DNA from: Synechococcus elongatus PCC 11801
GTDB taxonomy: Bacteria > Cyanobacteriota > Cyanobacteriia > Synechococcales > Synechococcaceae
Assembly (NCBI RefSeq): GCF_003846445.2
Contig: NZ_CP030139.2
Coordinates: 434,001 to 498,000, forward strand
Length of the DNA stretch: 64,000 bases
Direction: 5' to 3'
Shown here: one piece after another, positions 17,877-26,426 of the stretch
How the letters are laid out: every line of letters starts with the position of its first letter
Position numbering within the stretch: the first letter of the stretch is position 1
Translations under genes and position numbers: made by a program
The notes under the pieces: generated by a model
The model's input: only the letters and a program-made list of their open reading frames with translations
Told to the model about the DNA's origin: nothing
The model's database searches: none

Positions 17877-18599
17877 TTGCCAACCCTAGGCGTCAACATT
17901 GACCACGTTGCCACGATTCGCCAAGCTCGTCGAACCGTTGAACCGGATCCAATCGCCGCTGCGGTACTGGCTGAGCTAGCGGGTGCAGAAGGCATTACCG
18001 CCCATCTCCGAGAGGACCGGCGACACATTCAAGATCGGGATGTGCGTTTACTCAGGCAGACGGTGCGCACCCGCCTCAACTTAGAGATGGCGGCGACGGA
18101 TGAAATGGTCGCGATCGCGCTGGAAATTCGCCCCGACTACGTCACCTTGGTGCCGGAACGGCGCGAAGAAGTGACCACAGAAGGCGGCCTGAATGTGGTG
18201 GGGCAACGCGATCGACTGACGGGGATCGTCGATCAGCTCCAGTCGGCTGGAATTCCTGTCAGCTTGTTTATTGATGCAGAACCCGAGCAAATTGCGGCAG
18301 CAGCAGCGATCCAAGCACAGTGGATCGAGTTGCATACAGGACGCTATGCCGAGGCTGAGGGAGAAGCGGCTCAAACGCAAGAACTGGCTGCCTTGCGTCA
18401 AGGCTGTGAGCAGGCGATCGCAGCAGGCTTACGTATCAATGCTGGGCATGGGCTGACTTACTGGAATGTCTATCCCGTTGCTCAGTTACCGGGTATGGAA
18501 GAACTCAATATTGGTCATACGATCATCAGCCGAGCCGTCTTGGTCGGACTCGAGCGAGCTGTGCGAGAGATGAAGCTAGCGATGCGCGGTCAGCTCTGA
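17877..18599 (+). CDS. pdxJ: Pyridoxine 5'-phosphate synthase
   Basis: PdxJ condenses 1-deoxy-xylulose 5-phosphate with 3-amino-2-oxopropyl phosphate to make pyridoxine 5'-phosphate (DXP-dependent vitamin B6 route). Family segments: [34 protein letters not shown] (catalytic His/Arg), [48 protein letters not shown] and [12 protein letters not shown]. The TTG at 17877 gives a 240-residue protein beginning [10 protein letters not shown], the usual family start, and has GGAGG 10 nt upstream. The in-frame ATG at 17844 would add 11 residues with no homology. I therefore prefer the TTG, though the ATG cannot be excluded. Confidence 0.93.
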   Translation: MPTLGVNIDHVATIRQARRTVEPDPIAAAVLAELAGAEGITAHLREDRRHIQDRDVRLLRQTVRTRLNLEMAATDEMVAIALEIRPDYVTLVPERREEVTTEGGLNVVGQRDRLTGIVDQLQSAGIPVSLFIDAEPEQIAAAAAIQAQWIELHTGRYAEAEGEAAQTQELAALRQGCEQAIAAGLRINAGHGLTYWNVYPVAQLPGMEELNIGHTIISRAVLVGLERAVREMKLAMRGQL

Positions 18600-18614
18600 T
18601 TTCTATATAGATTT

Positions 18615-18650
18615 CCCGCGATCGCTTGCGAGCTTGCCAGCGATCGCGGG
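18615..18650. terminator. Perfect 12-bp HIP1-containing hairpin at a convergent junction
   Basis: CCCGCGATCGCT (18615-18626) and AGCGATCGCGGG (18639-18650) form a perfect 12-bp stem with a 12-nt loop. TTT before and AAA after the stem give a short T-tract in both directions. It lies between pdxJ (plus) and the SH3-like gene (minus), so it can terminate both. Confidence 0.75.
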
Positions 18651-18681
18651 GGAAAGTCACCATCAATTGGAGGTTGCAGGA

Positions 18682-19017
18682 TCACGGTGTCGCAATAACT
18701 CCGCAATGCTGGCCGGCGAGATAGTCACTGCGGATCCAGCCCCGGAATTGATCGTTGGCGCCGCGAGAAAACTCGACGAGATACCAAAGCTCTTGGTCGA
18801 CTTCCTGCTCTTGTAGAACCATGCCCGATCGCCCATTGAGAATTGAGCCTTGGATATTGCGCCAATCCTTGCGATCGGGGGTCGATCGCAGGAACACCCG
18901 TGAGCGATTGTAGTAAGTGGTGACCCGCGCCGGATAGTTGACCAGCGGAGCACAGGCGATTTTGGGGGGTTCTGGCACAGCTGCCAGAAGGGTTGTGACG
19001 AGAAGGGTGGACAACAT
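18682..19017 (-). CDS. Exported SH3-like domain protein
   Basis: A 111-residue protein with a short hydrophobic N-terminus (MLSTLLVTTLLAAVP) that reads as a signal peptide. The rest looks like a bacterial SH3 (SH3b-type) fold: RVFLRSTPDRKDW, GRSGMVLQEQEVDQELWYLVEF (landmark ELWYLVEFSRG), then QFRGWIRSDYLAG, where the W-I-R-S-D-Y-L ending is characteristic. Two cysteines (IACAP, GQHCG) flank the domain and could form a disulfide. Such domains bind peptides or cell-wall components in the periplasm. Convergent with pdxJ; the P450 gene lies 27 nt upstream on the same strand, so co-transcription is likely. Function unknown. Confidence 0.68.
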   Translation of the reverse strand: MLSTLLVTTLLAAVPEPPKIACAPLVNYPARVTTYYNRSRVFLRSTPDRKDWRNIQGSILNGRSGMVLQEQEVDQELWYLVEFSRGANDQFRGWIRSDYLAGQHCGVIATP

Positions 19018-19044
19018 GATGGATTCGGTGACGAGATGAGTTGA

Positions 19045-20412
19045 TCAGACTGAGGCGATCGCAGTCTGTGCAGAGGGATTGTGCCACTGCTGCACCTGGA
19101 TCCGGAAGTGGTGCGAGGGCACAAATGTAATTCCGCGCCGCAGGGGCCGGACAGGTTGGCGACTGACTTCCGCCAGTTGACAGCGGCGGAGCAGCGTTGC
19201 CAGCACCACTTTCATCTCAATCAGCGATAGCGCCATGCCAATGCAGCTGCGTTGCCCGCCGCCAAAGGGCAAAAATTCACCGTTGGAAAAACGGCGTTCT
19301 AAGAAGCGATCGGGCTGGAACTGCTCAGGATTGGGATAAGTTTCGGCCCGGCGATGGGCAGTCATGACACAGGGCACTAAAATCGTGCCGGATGCAAAGT
19401 CATAGCCACCCAAGGAGAGCGGAGTTGCCACAAGGCGAGGCTGGGCAATCAGCGCGATTGGTTGCAGCCGCAGAGCCTCACGGCAAACGGCATCCAGATA
19501 AGGCGCTTTAGCGATCGCGCGGTCATTAGGGCCGATCGCTGCCAGTTCTGCTTGGAGTCGCGCTAAACAATCGGGATGACGCAGCAGCCAAAAGACCGCC
19601 CAGGTCAAAGCAGAAGCCGTGGTTTCGTGGCCCAACAAGAGCAAGGTCATCAACTGATCCCGCAGTTCCTGATCACTGAGCGGTTGACCCTCGCGATCGC
19701 GGGCAGCCAGCAGCAGCTCCAGCACATCCTGACGGGGCTGCTGACTCTGGCGACCCTCCTGAATTTCGGCGGTGATGAGGGCATCGATCGCTTCACGGTG
19801 CCGACAGAAGCGCCCCCAGGGGCTCCAGTTACCCCAATCCTGCTGCAGAGCTGGCCAGAAAAATTGCAGGGAATAGAGGGGATCGGTAATCGCCTCCAGC
19901 AGATGGTCGAGGCGGTGGTAGAGATCGCGGTAGCGTGGTCCGGGCGTCAGACCAAACACCACTTGCAGAATCACGGCCAGGGAAATGTGGGACATTTGCC
20001 GCCGCAGATCTAAGGACTGCCCCAGCGGCCACTCGGCGATCGCGGCCTCGGTAATTGCTCGCATCGCCGGTGTGTAGTCGAATAGTCGTTCACCTTGCAG
20101 AGCAGGCATCAAAATCTGGCGCTGCTGGCGGTGGCGATCGCCGTTTTGCATAATCAGGGATTCGTTGCCAACCAAGGGCCGAAACACATCGGCAATTCGT
20201 CCGAGCTCCAGCTGATCGGCCAACGTTCCAAAGATCGCCAGAATCGCCTCGGGATCACTGACAAAGACCACAGGTGGCGATTGCGGTCCCAACACGCGCA
20301 GTGTGAACCAGTCCCCGTAGCGATCGGCGCAGCTCAGCAGAAAGGAGACAGGTTGGGTGATGATGCGTAGGGTTTGTATCAGCGCCGGTTGCGAAGGGCC
20401 AGGAGGCAACAT
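19045..20412 (-). CDS. Cytochrome P450, CYP110-like
   Basis: A 455-residue heme monooxygenase. Landmarks: proline-rich start MLPPGPSQPALIQTL; I-helix LLLLGHETTASALTW with the acid/Thr pair for oxygen activation; ExxR in the K-helix (REALRLQP); the heme loop FGGGQRSCIGMAL with the thiolate cysteine. The N-terminal LPPGP and YGDWFTLRVLG pattern resembles cyanobacterial CYP110 enzymes, some of which hydroxylate fatty acids or terpenes. No ferredoxin partner gene is adjacent. The ATG at 20412 fits the family's N-terminus; an ATG at 20472 is possible but overlaps the divergent menA start. It has no membrane anchor, so it is probably soluble or peripheral. Substrate unknown. Confidence 0.93.
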   Translation of the reverse strand: MLPPGPSQPALIQTLRIITQPVSFLLSCADRYGDWFTLRVLGPQSPPVVFVSDPEAILAIFGTLADQLELGRIADVFRPLVGNESLIMQNGDRHRQQRQILMPALQGERLFDYTPAMRAITEAAIAEWPLGQSLDLRRQMSHISLAVILQVVFGLTPGPRYRDLYHRLDHLLEAITDPLYSLQFFWPALQQDWGNWSPWGRFCRHREAIDALITAEIQEGRQSQQPRQDVLELLLAARDREGQPLSDQELRDQLMTLLLLGHETTASALTWAVFWLLRHPDCLARLQAELAAIGPNDRAIAKAPYLDAVCREALRLQPIALIAQPRLVATPLSLGGYDFASGTILVPCVMTAHRRAETYPNPEQFQPDRFLERRFSNGEFLPFGGGQRSCIGMALSLIEMKVVLATLLRRCQLAEVSRQPVRPLRRGITFVPSHHFRIQVQQWHNPSAQTAIASV

Positions 20413-20470
20413 GATTGCTAGGCAGGGATCAGCGCTAATCCTAGAATGAGTCTGACTTTGTGCGATCGCC

Positions 20471-21373
20471 ATGCAGACTGCTCCGCCAAAAAATAGCCGA
20501 CTTTGGCTTGCGGCTCTGAAACCACCCATGTACAGCGTGGCGATTATGCCGATTGTGCTAGGAACGGCGATCGCCTACTGGGAAACTAGCCAAATCAATT
20601 GGGCAACCGCGCTGCGTTTTGGCCTTGCTGCTGTATTGATCCTGCTTTGGGAAAACCTCTGCAACGACGTTTTTGATGCAGCTACGGGGATCGATCGCCG
20701 GAAGTATCACTCGCTCGTTAACCTGACGGGTCAGCGATGGGGCTTGTTTTGGCTAGCCCAAGGCTGCTTAGTCACCGGCTTAGCTCTGATTACGGCGATC
20801 GCTCAAACCCAAGGCTGGTTGATTCTGGGGCTCATTCTCGTCTGCTGTTTGTTGGGCTATCTCTACCAAGGTCCCCCTTTCCGATTAGGCTACCGAGGAC
20901 TGGGGGAGTTTCTGTGCTTTCCTGCCTTTGGGCCTCTGGCAGTCTCGGCAGTCTACTTCAGTCAGTCAGGCACTTTTTCTAGCACCGCTCTCTGGGCATC
21001 GATCAGCCTTGGCTTGAGTACCACCCTCGTTTTGTTCTGTTCGCATTTTCATCAAATTGATGACGACCTAGCCGCTGGTAAGAGGTCGCCAATCGTCCGA
21101 TTAGGGACAGCCCGTGCTGCCCAACTTCTCCCTTGGGCTTGTGGACTGACCTTAGCCGCGATCGCGGGACCGCTCATCGCAGGTATTTTTCCGGTCTGGA
21201 CTGCGATCGCCTTGCTCAGCTTCTGGCCTGCGCAATCGCTTTGCCAATATGTACAACGGTGGCATTCACAGCCAGAACCTATCAGTCGTGCAAAATTTTT
21301 AGCGATTCACTTTCAGTTTTGGAGTGCTCTTTCCCTCAGCTTGGGATTTGTTTTGGCTCGTCAGTGGATCTAG
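20471..21373 (+). CDS. menA: 2-carboxy-1,4-naphthoquinone phytyltransferase
   Basis: A 300-residue UbiA-superfamily prenyltransferase with about eight or nine transmembrane helices. The Mg-pyrophosphate motif ENLCNDVFDAATGID (N-D-x-x-D-x-x-x-x-D) is at about residues 61-75, and the second acidic motif is HFHQIDDDLAAGKR. MenA attaches the phytyl (or polyprenyl) tail to 1,4-dihydroxy-2-naphthoate in phylloquinone synthesis, the photosystem I A1 cofactor. The N-terminal WLAALKPPMYSVAIMPIVLG is typical of cyanobacterial and plastid MenA. Its ATG lies 58 nt from the divergent P450 start, so the two share a short promoter region. Confidence 0.94.
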   Translation: MQTAPPKNSRLWLAALKPPMYSVAIMPIVLGTAIAYWETSQINWATALRFGLAAVLILLWENLCNDVFDAATGIDRRKYHSLVNLTGQRWGLFWLAQGCLVTGLALITAIAQTQGWLILGLILVCCLLGYLYQGPPFRLGYRGLGEFLCFPAFGPLAVSAVYFSQSGTFSSTALWASISLGLSTTLVLFCSHFHQIDDDLAAGKRSPIVRLGTARAAQLLPWACGLTLAAIAGPLIAGIFPVWTAIALLSFWPAQSLCQYVQRWHSQPEPISRAKFLAIHFQFWSALSLSLGFVLARQWI

Positions 21374-21617
21374 GAATAGTTAAATAGTCAGTCGCACTTG
21401 AGCAGTGAACACTCTCTAAACAAAGCAAATTCGAATTTAAAAACTTTTGTAACTTTCGTGGGTTCAGGTCTCTATTAAATGGCCTATTCAGAAAACAAGG
21501 TAGGTAATAGCCTTGTGATCCAGCAGTTCATCTTAAATCTAAAGGTTCAAGTCACTGCTATTAAAATTAGCAGCTCATTTTAGTAAGCTAGTTGTCGCTA
21601 GGATTCTTGTAAGCAAA

Positions 21618-22025
21618 GTGCAGATTACCTATAAATATAATGTAGAAATCGCAATTGAGGTGGCCATAGAACTCTACCAAAGATCAACTCTAGGAGAGCG
21701 CCGTCCCATCGATCGCTTAGATATTTTTGAGGGCATGTTAAAAAATGCTGATGTCACTATTTCGGCATGGCATGGCGATCGGCTCGTTGGTATCTCCAGA
21801 GCACTGACAGACTTTACCTATGTCGCTTATCTTGCCGATCTTGCAGTTGATCAAGACTATCAAAAACGTGGTATTGGCAAACAACTGATTGAGGAAACTC
21901 AAAAACAGTTAGCTAAGGAATGCATGATTGTACTGATTGCAGCGCCACAGGCAAATGAATATTACTCAAAAATCGGATTTCAACATCATCCAAGGGCATG
22001 GGTTTTGCCTGGGGTTAGTGAGTGA
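21618..22025 (+). CDS. GNAT family N-acetyltransferase
   Basis: A 135-residue GNAT-fold protein. The acetyl-CoA loop is DQDYQKRGIGKQLIEET (Q/R-x-x-G-x-G/A form). The strand before it (YVAYLADLAVD) and the late segment APQANEYYSKIGFQHHP complete the fold. The N-terminal part (ELYQRSTLGERRPIDRLDIFEGMLKNADV, landmark LGERRPIDR) matches a common subgroup of uncharacterised acetyltransferases. The start is GTG at 21618 without a strong Shine-Dalgarno. The gene and its flanks are clearly AT-richer than the surroundings and almost free of GCGATCGC, which suggests recent acquisition. Substrate unknown. Confidence 0.82.
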   Translation: MQITYKYNVEIAIEVAIELYQRSTLGERRPIDRLDIFEGMLKNADVTISAWHGDRLVGISRALTDFTYVAYLADLAVDQDYQKRGIGKQLIEETQKQLAKECMIVLIAAPQANEYYSKIGFQHHPRAWVLPGVSE

Positions 22026-22095
22026 CTTCAATTATTCACAACCTACGATTCAATGAATTTTCATCATCTAAAGATTGAGTAGAGAGAGTTAGTAG

Positions 22096-22524
22096 ATGAG
22101 ACTTGCTTCGATAGTGATTTATGTCAGCGATGTCCCAAAAGCCATGCAGTTTTATACAAAGGCTTTTGGCTTTGAGGTCAACTTTCTTGATCCAGATGTC
22201 CAATTCCCTGGTCGTATCTCAGGCCGACAGTATCAGTTTGGGGAGCTAAAAATTCCGGGAGGCACAGTACAATTTGGTACGCCTGCTCTGGGAGCACTGC
22301 TCATGCCAGGATTCCCTGAGGCATCGGTGTCTACTTCGGTAGAGCTTGCATTGTATACAGATGATGTTGCATCTGTCTTTTATCAAGCAATTCAGATAGG
22401 CGGTGAAGCGCTGCGTTATCCCGAAGTCATGCCTTGGGGGCAAACTGTAGCGTATTTGCGCAGTCCCGAGGGGACTTATATCGCCATTTGCACCTCTCCT
22501 GTCATCAATAATGCAGAGAGCTGA
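22096..22524 (+). CDS. VOC/glyoxalase-fold protein
   Basis: A 142-residue vicinal-oxygen-chelate protein. The first betaalphabetabetabeta module is LASIVIYVSDVPKAMQFYTKAFGF; the second begins VELALYTDDVASVFYQA and ends QTVAYLRSPEGTYIAICTSP. The Glu of the last strand is replaced (EGTYIAI), and the metal-ligand positions are not all obvious, so catalytic class (glyoxalase, resistance protein or dioxygenase) cannot be decided. It lies 70 nt after the GNAT gene on the same strand in the same AT-rich pocket and may be co-transcribed with it. It converges on arsS with only 5 nt between stops. Confidence 0.8.
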   Translation: MRLASIVIYVSDVPKAMQFYTKAFGFEVNFLDPDVQFPGRISGRQYQFGELKIPGGTVQFGTPALGALLMPGFPEASVSTSVELALYTDDVASVFYQAIQIGGEALRYPEVMPWGQTVAYLRSPEGTYIAICTSPVINNAES

Positions 22525-22529
22525 TGAGA

Positions 22530-23546
22530 TTACAGAAGAGCACCCCCACAGCTAGATCCTGATCCCGCAGTGCATCCATAACAGTAGTCTCGTGTTTGAA
22601 TCGCAATAATATGATCGAGGCGATCGCTGGCGAGCAAGTCAGTAATAGTGAGCGGTTGCCCTTCAGGAGTTAATGCAGGTAACTCTGCCATTTGATTGAA
22701 ATCACAATCGTAAATTTGGCCCTGATAATCAACCGAAAGCTGCTGACGACACATTAAGCCATCAACGGTATCAGGATTAAAGTGATTCGAGAGAAATTGT
22801 AGATAGGGCTCATAGAGATCTTGTCGTTTGAGAAACTCTCCAGTACGACCAATAGGTAAATTGGTGATCGTCAGGAGATGATTAAATTGAATCCCAAACT
22901 GCTCTTTTAAGAAAGCCTTATAGTCTTGTTCAAGACCTTCTTGATTTGGGGTTAATCGAAACTGGCTCTCTTGAGTCGGAAGGGGAGGATTATACACCAG
23001 ATCCAAAATCAACTGAGGATGGCTGCCGTAATCGAGCTGGGTCAGTTTTTGCAAGGCTCGAATCGAGGCGTCATAAACACCATGGCCTCGCATCTTGTCG
23101 ACGTTGTCGGAAAGATAGCAAGGGAGTGAGGCTACGATTCGCACTTGCTTTTGAGCGCAATACTCTGGTAGGTCTTCAAAGCCTGGCTCAAAGTAAATCG
23201 TGAGGTTCGATCGCACAATCACAGCTTTATCAGCTTGACGAGCAGCTTCTACCAAAGGCCGAAAGCCATACAGCATTTCCGGTGCACCACCCGTCAAGTC
23301 AACAACTTGAATCTGGGGAAACCGCTGAATGAGAGTAATCAGTTGCTGGCAAACTTCTTCCGTAAGCTCTTCTGTACGCTTTGGTCCTGCTTCAACGTGA
23401 CAGTGACTACAGGCTAAATTACAGCGCTTTCCTAAATTGATCTGCAGTGTATGAATGCTGCTCTTCGTCAAGGGCGATCGCAGCTTGTCTTGAAAGGGAG
23501 ATAACAAGGGACTAGCGACTGGACTGACAGAAGAGGTTGCAGGCAT
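22530..23546 (-). CDS. arsS: Arsenosugar biosynthesis radical SAM protein ArsS
   Basis: A 338-residue radical SAM enzyme. The cluster motif is CNLACSHC (C-x3-C-x2-C, about residue 42), preceded by LQINLGKR. TGGAPEM is the SAM-contact strand. The DUF3641-type C-terminal part has a cysteine set (GLMCRQQ, YDCDFNQMAE) and ends DYCYGCTAGSGSSCGGALL, which is the tail I associate with ArsS. ArsS transfers the adenosyl group to arsenic in making oxo-arsenosugars, usually after ArsM. No arsM or ars operon neighbour is visible here. The gene is minus strand, converging on the VOC gene; its promoter is in the 300-nt gap before the oxidase. Confidence 0.87.
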   Translation of the reverse strand: MPATSSVSPVASPLLSPFQDKLRSPLTKSSIHTLQINLGKRCNLACSHCHVEAGPKRTEELTEEVCQQLITLIQRFPQIQVVDLTGGAPEMLYGFRPLVEAARQADKAVIVRSNLTIYFEPGFEDLPEYCAQKQVRIVASLPCYLSDNVDKMRGHGVYDASIRALQKLTQLDYGSHPQLILDLVYNPPLPTQESQFRLTPNQEGLEQDYKAFLKEQFGIQFNHLLTITNLPIGRTGEFLKRQDLYEPYLQFLSNHFNPDTVDGLMCRQQLSVDYQGQIYDCDFNQMAELPALTPEGQPLTITDLLASDRLDHIIAIQTRDYCYGCTAGSGSSCGGALL

Positions 23547-23848
23547 AGAACAATTCTGCGATCGAGCTTGAGAACTACTGTTACTGTAGCGCTAACTTAA
23601 CAATCAACAAGAGAGGCAATGTAGTTCAGGAGTCAATTAAACTTGTCTGGCTGATTCTTTCATCAACTCATTCTTGAGCTGAATGTTACTGAGCGCTTCT
23701 AAACGAAGAAACTAACAAGAGCTTGTGCTATACCTAGAGCGCCTGATAACAGCATTATTCATCTGAGACTTCAGCATTAACTCAGATTGTCTAAGCCTGT
23801 TATTTGACCTAGTTTCAATTTTTCTTTTTAGCAAGGACTGGCAGCATC
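23547..23848. other. AT-rich divergent intergenic region, arsS / amine oxidase
   Basis: About 300 bases with no gene. It holds the promoters of both divergent genes. An AGACT...GTCTAAG pair (about 23767-23798) resembles the half-sites noted elsewhere in the window. TATACC near 23730 could be a plus-strand -10 box. AAGGA lies about 13 nt before the oxidase ATG. Confidence 0.45.
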
Positions 23849-25336
23849 ATGCGCTTTAGCCGTCGTCGTTTTCTGCAGTCGAGCCTTGGTGCGGCAGCAA
23901 CTACCGGTCTGGCGGGCTCCTTGGCAGCAGGTGGACAAGCCCAAACCCGTTCTACACCAGTCAGAAAGCGATCGGTGCTAGTGCTGGGCGCTGGTATGGC
24001 GGGGCTAACTGCAGCCCTCTCACTGCTGCGACGCGGCCATCAAGTCACGGTCATCGAATACCAAGACCGGATTGGTGGGCGCCTCCTCTCAGTGCCTCTC
24101 AAAGGCGGTCAGTTTAGCGAAGCGGGTGGGGGACACTTGCGGGCCAATATGCCCTACGTGCTCAGCTACATCCGGCACTTCAAGCTTCCGTTGCTCACAC
24201 TCAACGACGGTTTGCCCCGTTACCTGTTCGATGGCAAGACGGCAGATGCAGCCAACCTCAGTCGCTGGCCCTGGGGTTTGACCCCGCAAGAGCGACGGGT
24301 CGGTGTCGCCTCACTCTTGAACACCTACCTGATTCTCAATGGACTAGACACGGATACGGTTCTTGATGCCAATTGGCCCGATGCCCAAGCCATTCAGCAA
24401 CTTGATAATCTGACGCTGGCTCAGCTCATCCGCCAAGTGGGGGGCTCAGACGCGTTCATTCAGCTGCTTGATGCCCACGGCGGTACGTTCACCAGTAGTT
24501 CACCAGCATTGGGTGTCATTCCCGATCTGGCTTACCATTTCGGCGATCAAAACCTATTTCGCATTCAAGGGGGTAATGATCGACTACCCAAGGCCATGGC
24601 CACAGCGATCGGCTCGGAGCGGTTTGTCCTCGGAGCCCCCGTCGTCGCAATCGAGCAACAGGCGAACCGAGTCACCGTTACGGTCAAAGATGGACGGACA
24701 TTCCAAGGAGATGCAGTCATTTCTACCATCCCCTTTACAGTCTTGCCGGAAGTAGCAGTTCGGCCGGGCTGGTCGGCAGGTAAACGGCGGATGTTTGCTG
24801 AGATGGAATGGGAGCAGACTGTCAAGGTAATTGCTCAGACGCGATCGCCCGTTTGGTTAGCCCAAAATGTCCATGGTTGGCCGATGGCTGGATCCGATCG
24901 TCCTTGGGAGCGAGTGATCGACATCACTGGTAATGAGGGCGGCGGTTACGGCAATACGTTCTTCTATCTCAACGGTCGTAATAAAGATGCCATGCTGGCT
25001 CGACCCAAATCGGAGCGCGCTCAGGCGATCGTCGATCAGTTCCGGGCAGATTTGCCCGATCTTTTTGATGAGGTAGTAACGCTTGCTGATTTCGCTTGGG
25101 GTGAGCAACCCTGGATTCGGGGTTCCTTCGGTGGGCCACCGCTGGGCGGGGCTTGGATGATTGGCGAGTGGACAACGCCGGAGGGCTTGATTCACTTTGC
25201 TGGTGATTTCACGACGATGAAGTCTGGCTGGGTAGAAGGGGCGATCGAGTCGGGACTTCGAGCTGCACGACAAATTGATCCGGACGCACAGCCTGAAGCT
25301 GATACGTTCCTGCGGCAAGAACAACGCTGTACCTAA
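23849..25336 (+). CDS. Tat-exported FAD amine oxidase (L-amino acid oxidase-like)
   Basis: A 495-residue flavoprotein. The N-terminus FSRRRFLQSSLGAAATT is a twin-arginine signal, so the folded FAD enzyme should be exported. The dinucleotide fold is VLVLGAGMAGLTAALSLLRRG, then EYQDRIGGRLLS. The C-terminal FAD segment is LIHFAGDFTTMKSGWVEGAI, the flavin amine oxidase signature. Members oxidise amino acids or amines to keto acid, ammonia and peroxide; S. elongatus is known for an L-amino acid oxidase preferring basic amino acids, and this may be it or a relative, but substrate cannot be read from the sequence. Convergent with the sugar ABC ATPase with only 18 nt between stops. Confidence 0.85.
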   Translation: MRFSRRRFLQSSLGAAATTGLAGSLAAGGQAQTRSTPVRKRSVLVLGAGMAGLTAALSLLRRGHQVTVIEYQDRIGGRLLSVPLKGGQFSEAGGGHLRANMPYVLSYIRHFKLPLLTLNDGLPRYLFDGKTADAANLSRWPWGLTPQERRVGVASLLNTYLILNGLDTDTVLDANWPDAQAIQQLDNLTLAQLIRQVGGSDAFIQLLDAHGGTFTSSSPALGVIPDLAYHFGDQNLFRIQGGNDRLPKAMATAIGSERFVLGAPVVAIEQQANRVTVTVKDGRTFQGDAVISTIPFTVLPEVAVRPGWSAGKRRMFAEMEWEQTVKVIAQTRSPVWLAQNVHGWPMAGSDRPWERVIDITGNEGGGYGNTFFYLNGRNKDAMLARPKSERAQAIVDQFRADLPDLFDEVVTLADFAWGEQPWIRGSFGGPPLGGAWMIGEWTTPEGLIHFAGDFTTMKSGWVEGAIESGLRAARQIDPDAQPEADTFLRQEQRCT

Positions 25337-25354
25337 GTAGCTAGTCGCTGCAAT

Positions 25355-26422
25355 CTAAAGGCGATCGCCCGTTATCGGACAAAACCAGTGCTGGGTTTGC
25401 GGATCGAATGTCACCTGCAGATCCGTTGGGATCGGCTGATCCGTAGGCACGAGTAGGCGTAGTTGCAATTCGGGTGTCGCCGCGATCGCCACGGTCAATA
25501 AGCGCTGCATGCCCAGATTCTCAGTCAGCTGCAGCTGGACCGGAATGGCCAAGTCCGCATCTGCAGTTGCGACCTTGAGATGTTCGGGCCGTAATCCCCA
25601 CAACACCTGCGATCGCGAGGCGAGATGAGGGGGCGTTGGTAGAGCATGGGTCCCCAACCAAGCTTGGCCAGATTGAACGGGCAGCGGCAGCAGATTCATG
25701 CGAGGGCTGCCGATAAAACCAGCCACAAAGGCATTAGCGGGCGCTTGGTAAATGCGATCGGGGCTGTCGAGTTGCTGGAGATGACCACCGTTGAGGATGG
25801 CAATCCGATGGGACAGACTGAGAGCTTCAGTTTGGTCATGGGTGACGTAGACCACTGGCGAGGCTTGCTGGCTAAACAGGGCCTTCATTTGAGCGCGTAC
25901 CTGTTCGCGCAGCAGCGCATCCAAGTTACTGAGGGGTTCATCCAGCAGAAAAACCGATGGCTGACGCACAAGGGCTCGCCCCAAAGCTACCCGTTGCCGC
26001 TGACCACCACTTAACTGAGCAGGTCGGCGATCGAGCAGATGCTCCAGTTCAAGATTGTGGGCAACCTGCTGGAGGCGCTGCTCAATTTCAGCTAGAGGCA
26101 TGCGACGAATTTGCAGCCCCAGCGTCAGGTTTTGGCGAACGCTGAGGTGTGGATAGAGGGCATAGCTCTGGAAAACCATCGCCATGTCGCGATCGCCCGG
26201 TGGCAGGTTGGTAATCTCGCGATCGCCCAGCCAGAGGCTGCCGCTGGTCGGTTGATCCAAGCCGGCAATCAGCCGCAAGGTCGTGGATTTACCGCAGCCT
26301 GACGGTCCCAGCAGTGTCAGAAATTCACCGGGCTGCAGCTGGAGCGACAGGTTCGCCACCGGCACCACACTCGGACTGTAGGCCTTACGGAGTTGACGCA
26401 GTTCGAGGGCAAATGACGCCAT
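25355..26422 (-). CDS. Sugar ABC transporter ATPase (MalK/UgpC-like)
   Basis: A 355-residue CUT1 ATPase. Walker A GPSGCGKSTTLRLIAGLDQPTSG (landmark GPSGCGKST), Q-loop MVFQSYALYPH, ABC signature LSGGQRQRVALGRAL, Walker B SVFLLDEPLSNLDALLR and the switch His in YVTHDQTEA are all intact. The C-terminal TOBE/OB region (from about residue 235) is the regulatory domain of the MalK group. It follows the inner permease gene by 4 nt and is the last gene of a four-gene importer operon. It energises uptake of an oligosaccharide or compatible solute across the plasma membrane. Confidence 0.94.
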   Translation of the reverse strand: MASFALELRQLRKAYSPSVVPVANLSLQLQPGEFLTLLGPSGCGKSTTLRLIAGLDQPTSGSLWLGDREITNLPPGDRDMAMVFQSYALYPHLSVRQNLTLGLQIRRMPLAEIEQRLQQVAHNLELEHLLDRRPAQLSGGQRQRVALGRALVRQPSVFLLDEPLSNLDALLREQVRAQMKALFSQQASPVVYVTHDQTEALSLSHRIAILNGGHLQQLDSPDRIYQAPANAFVAGFIGSPRMNLLPLPVQSGQAWLGTHALPTPPHLASRSQVLWGLRPEHLKVATADADLAIPVQLQLTENLGMQRLLTVAIAATPELQLRLLVPTDQPIPTDLQVTFDPQTQHWFCPITGDRL

Positions 26423-26426
26423 GACT

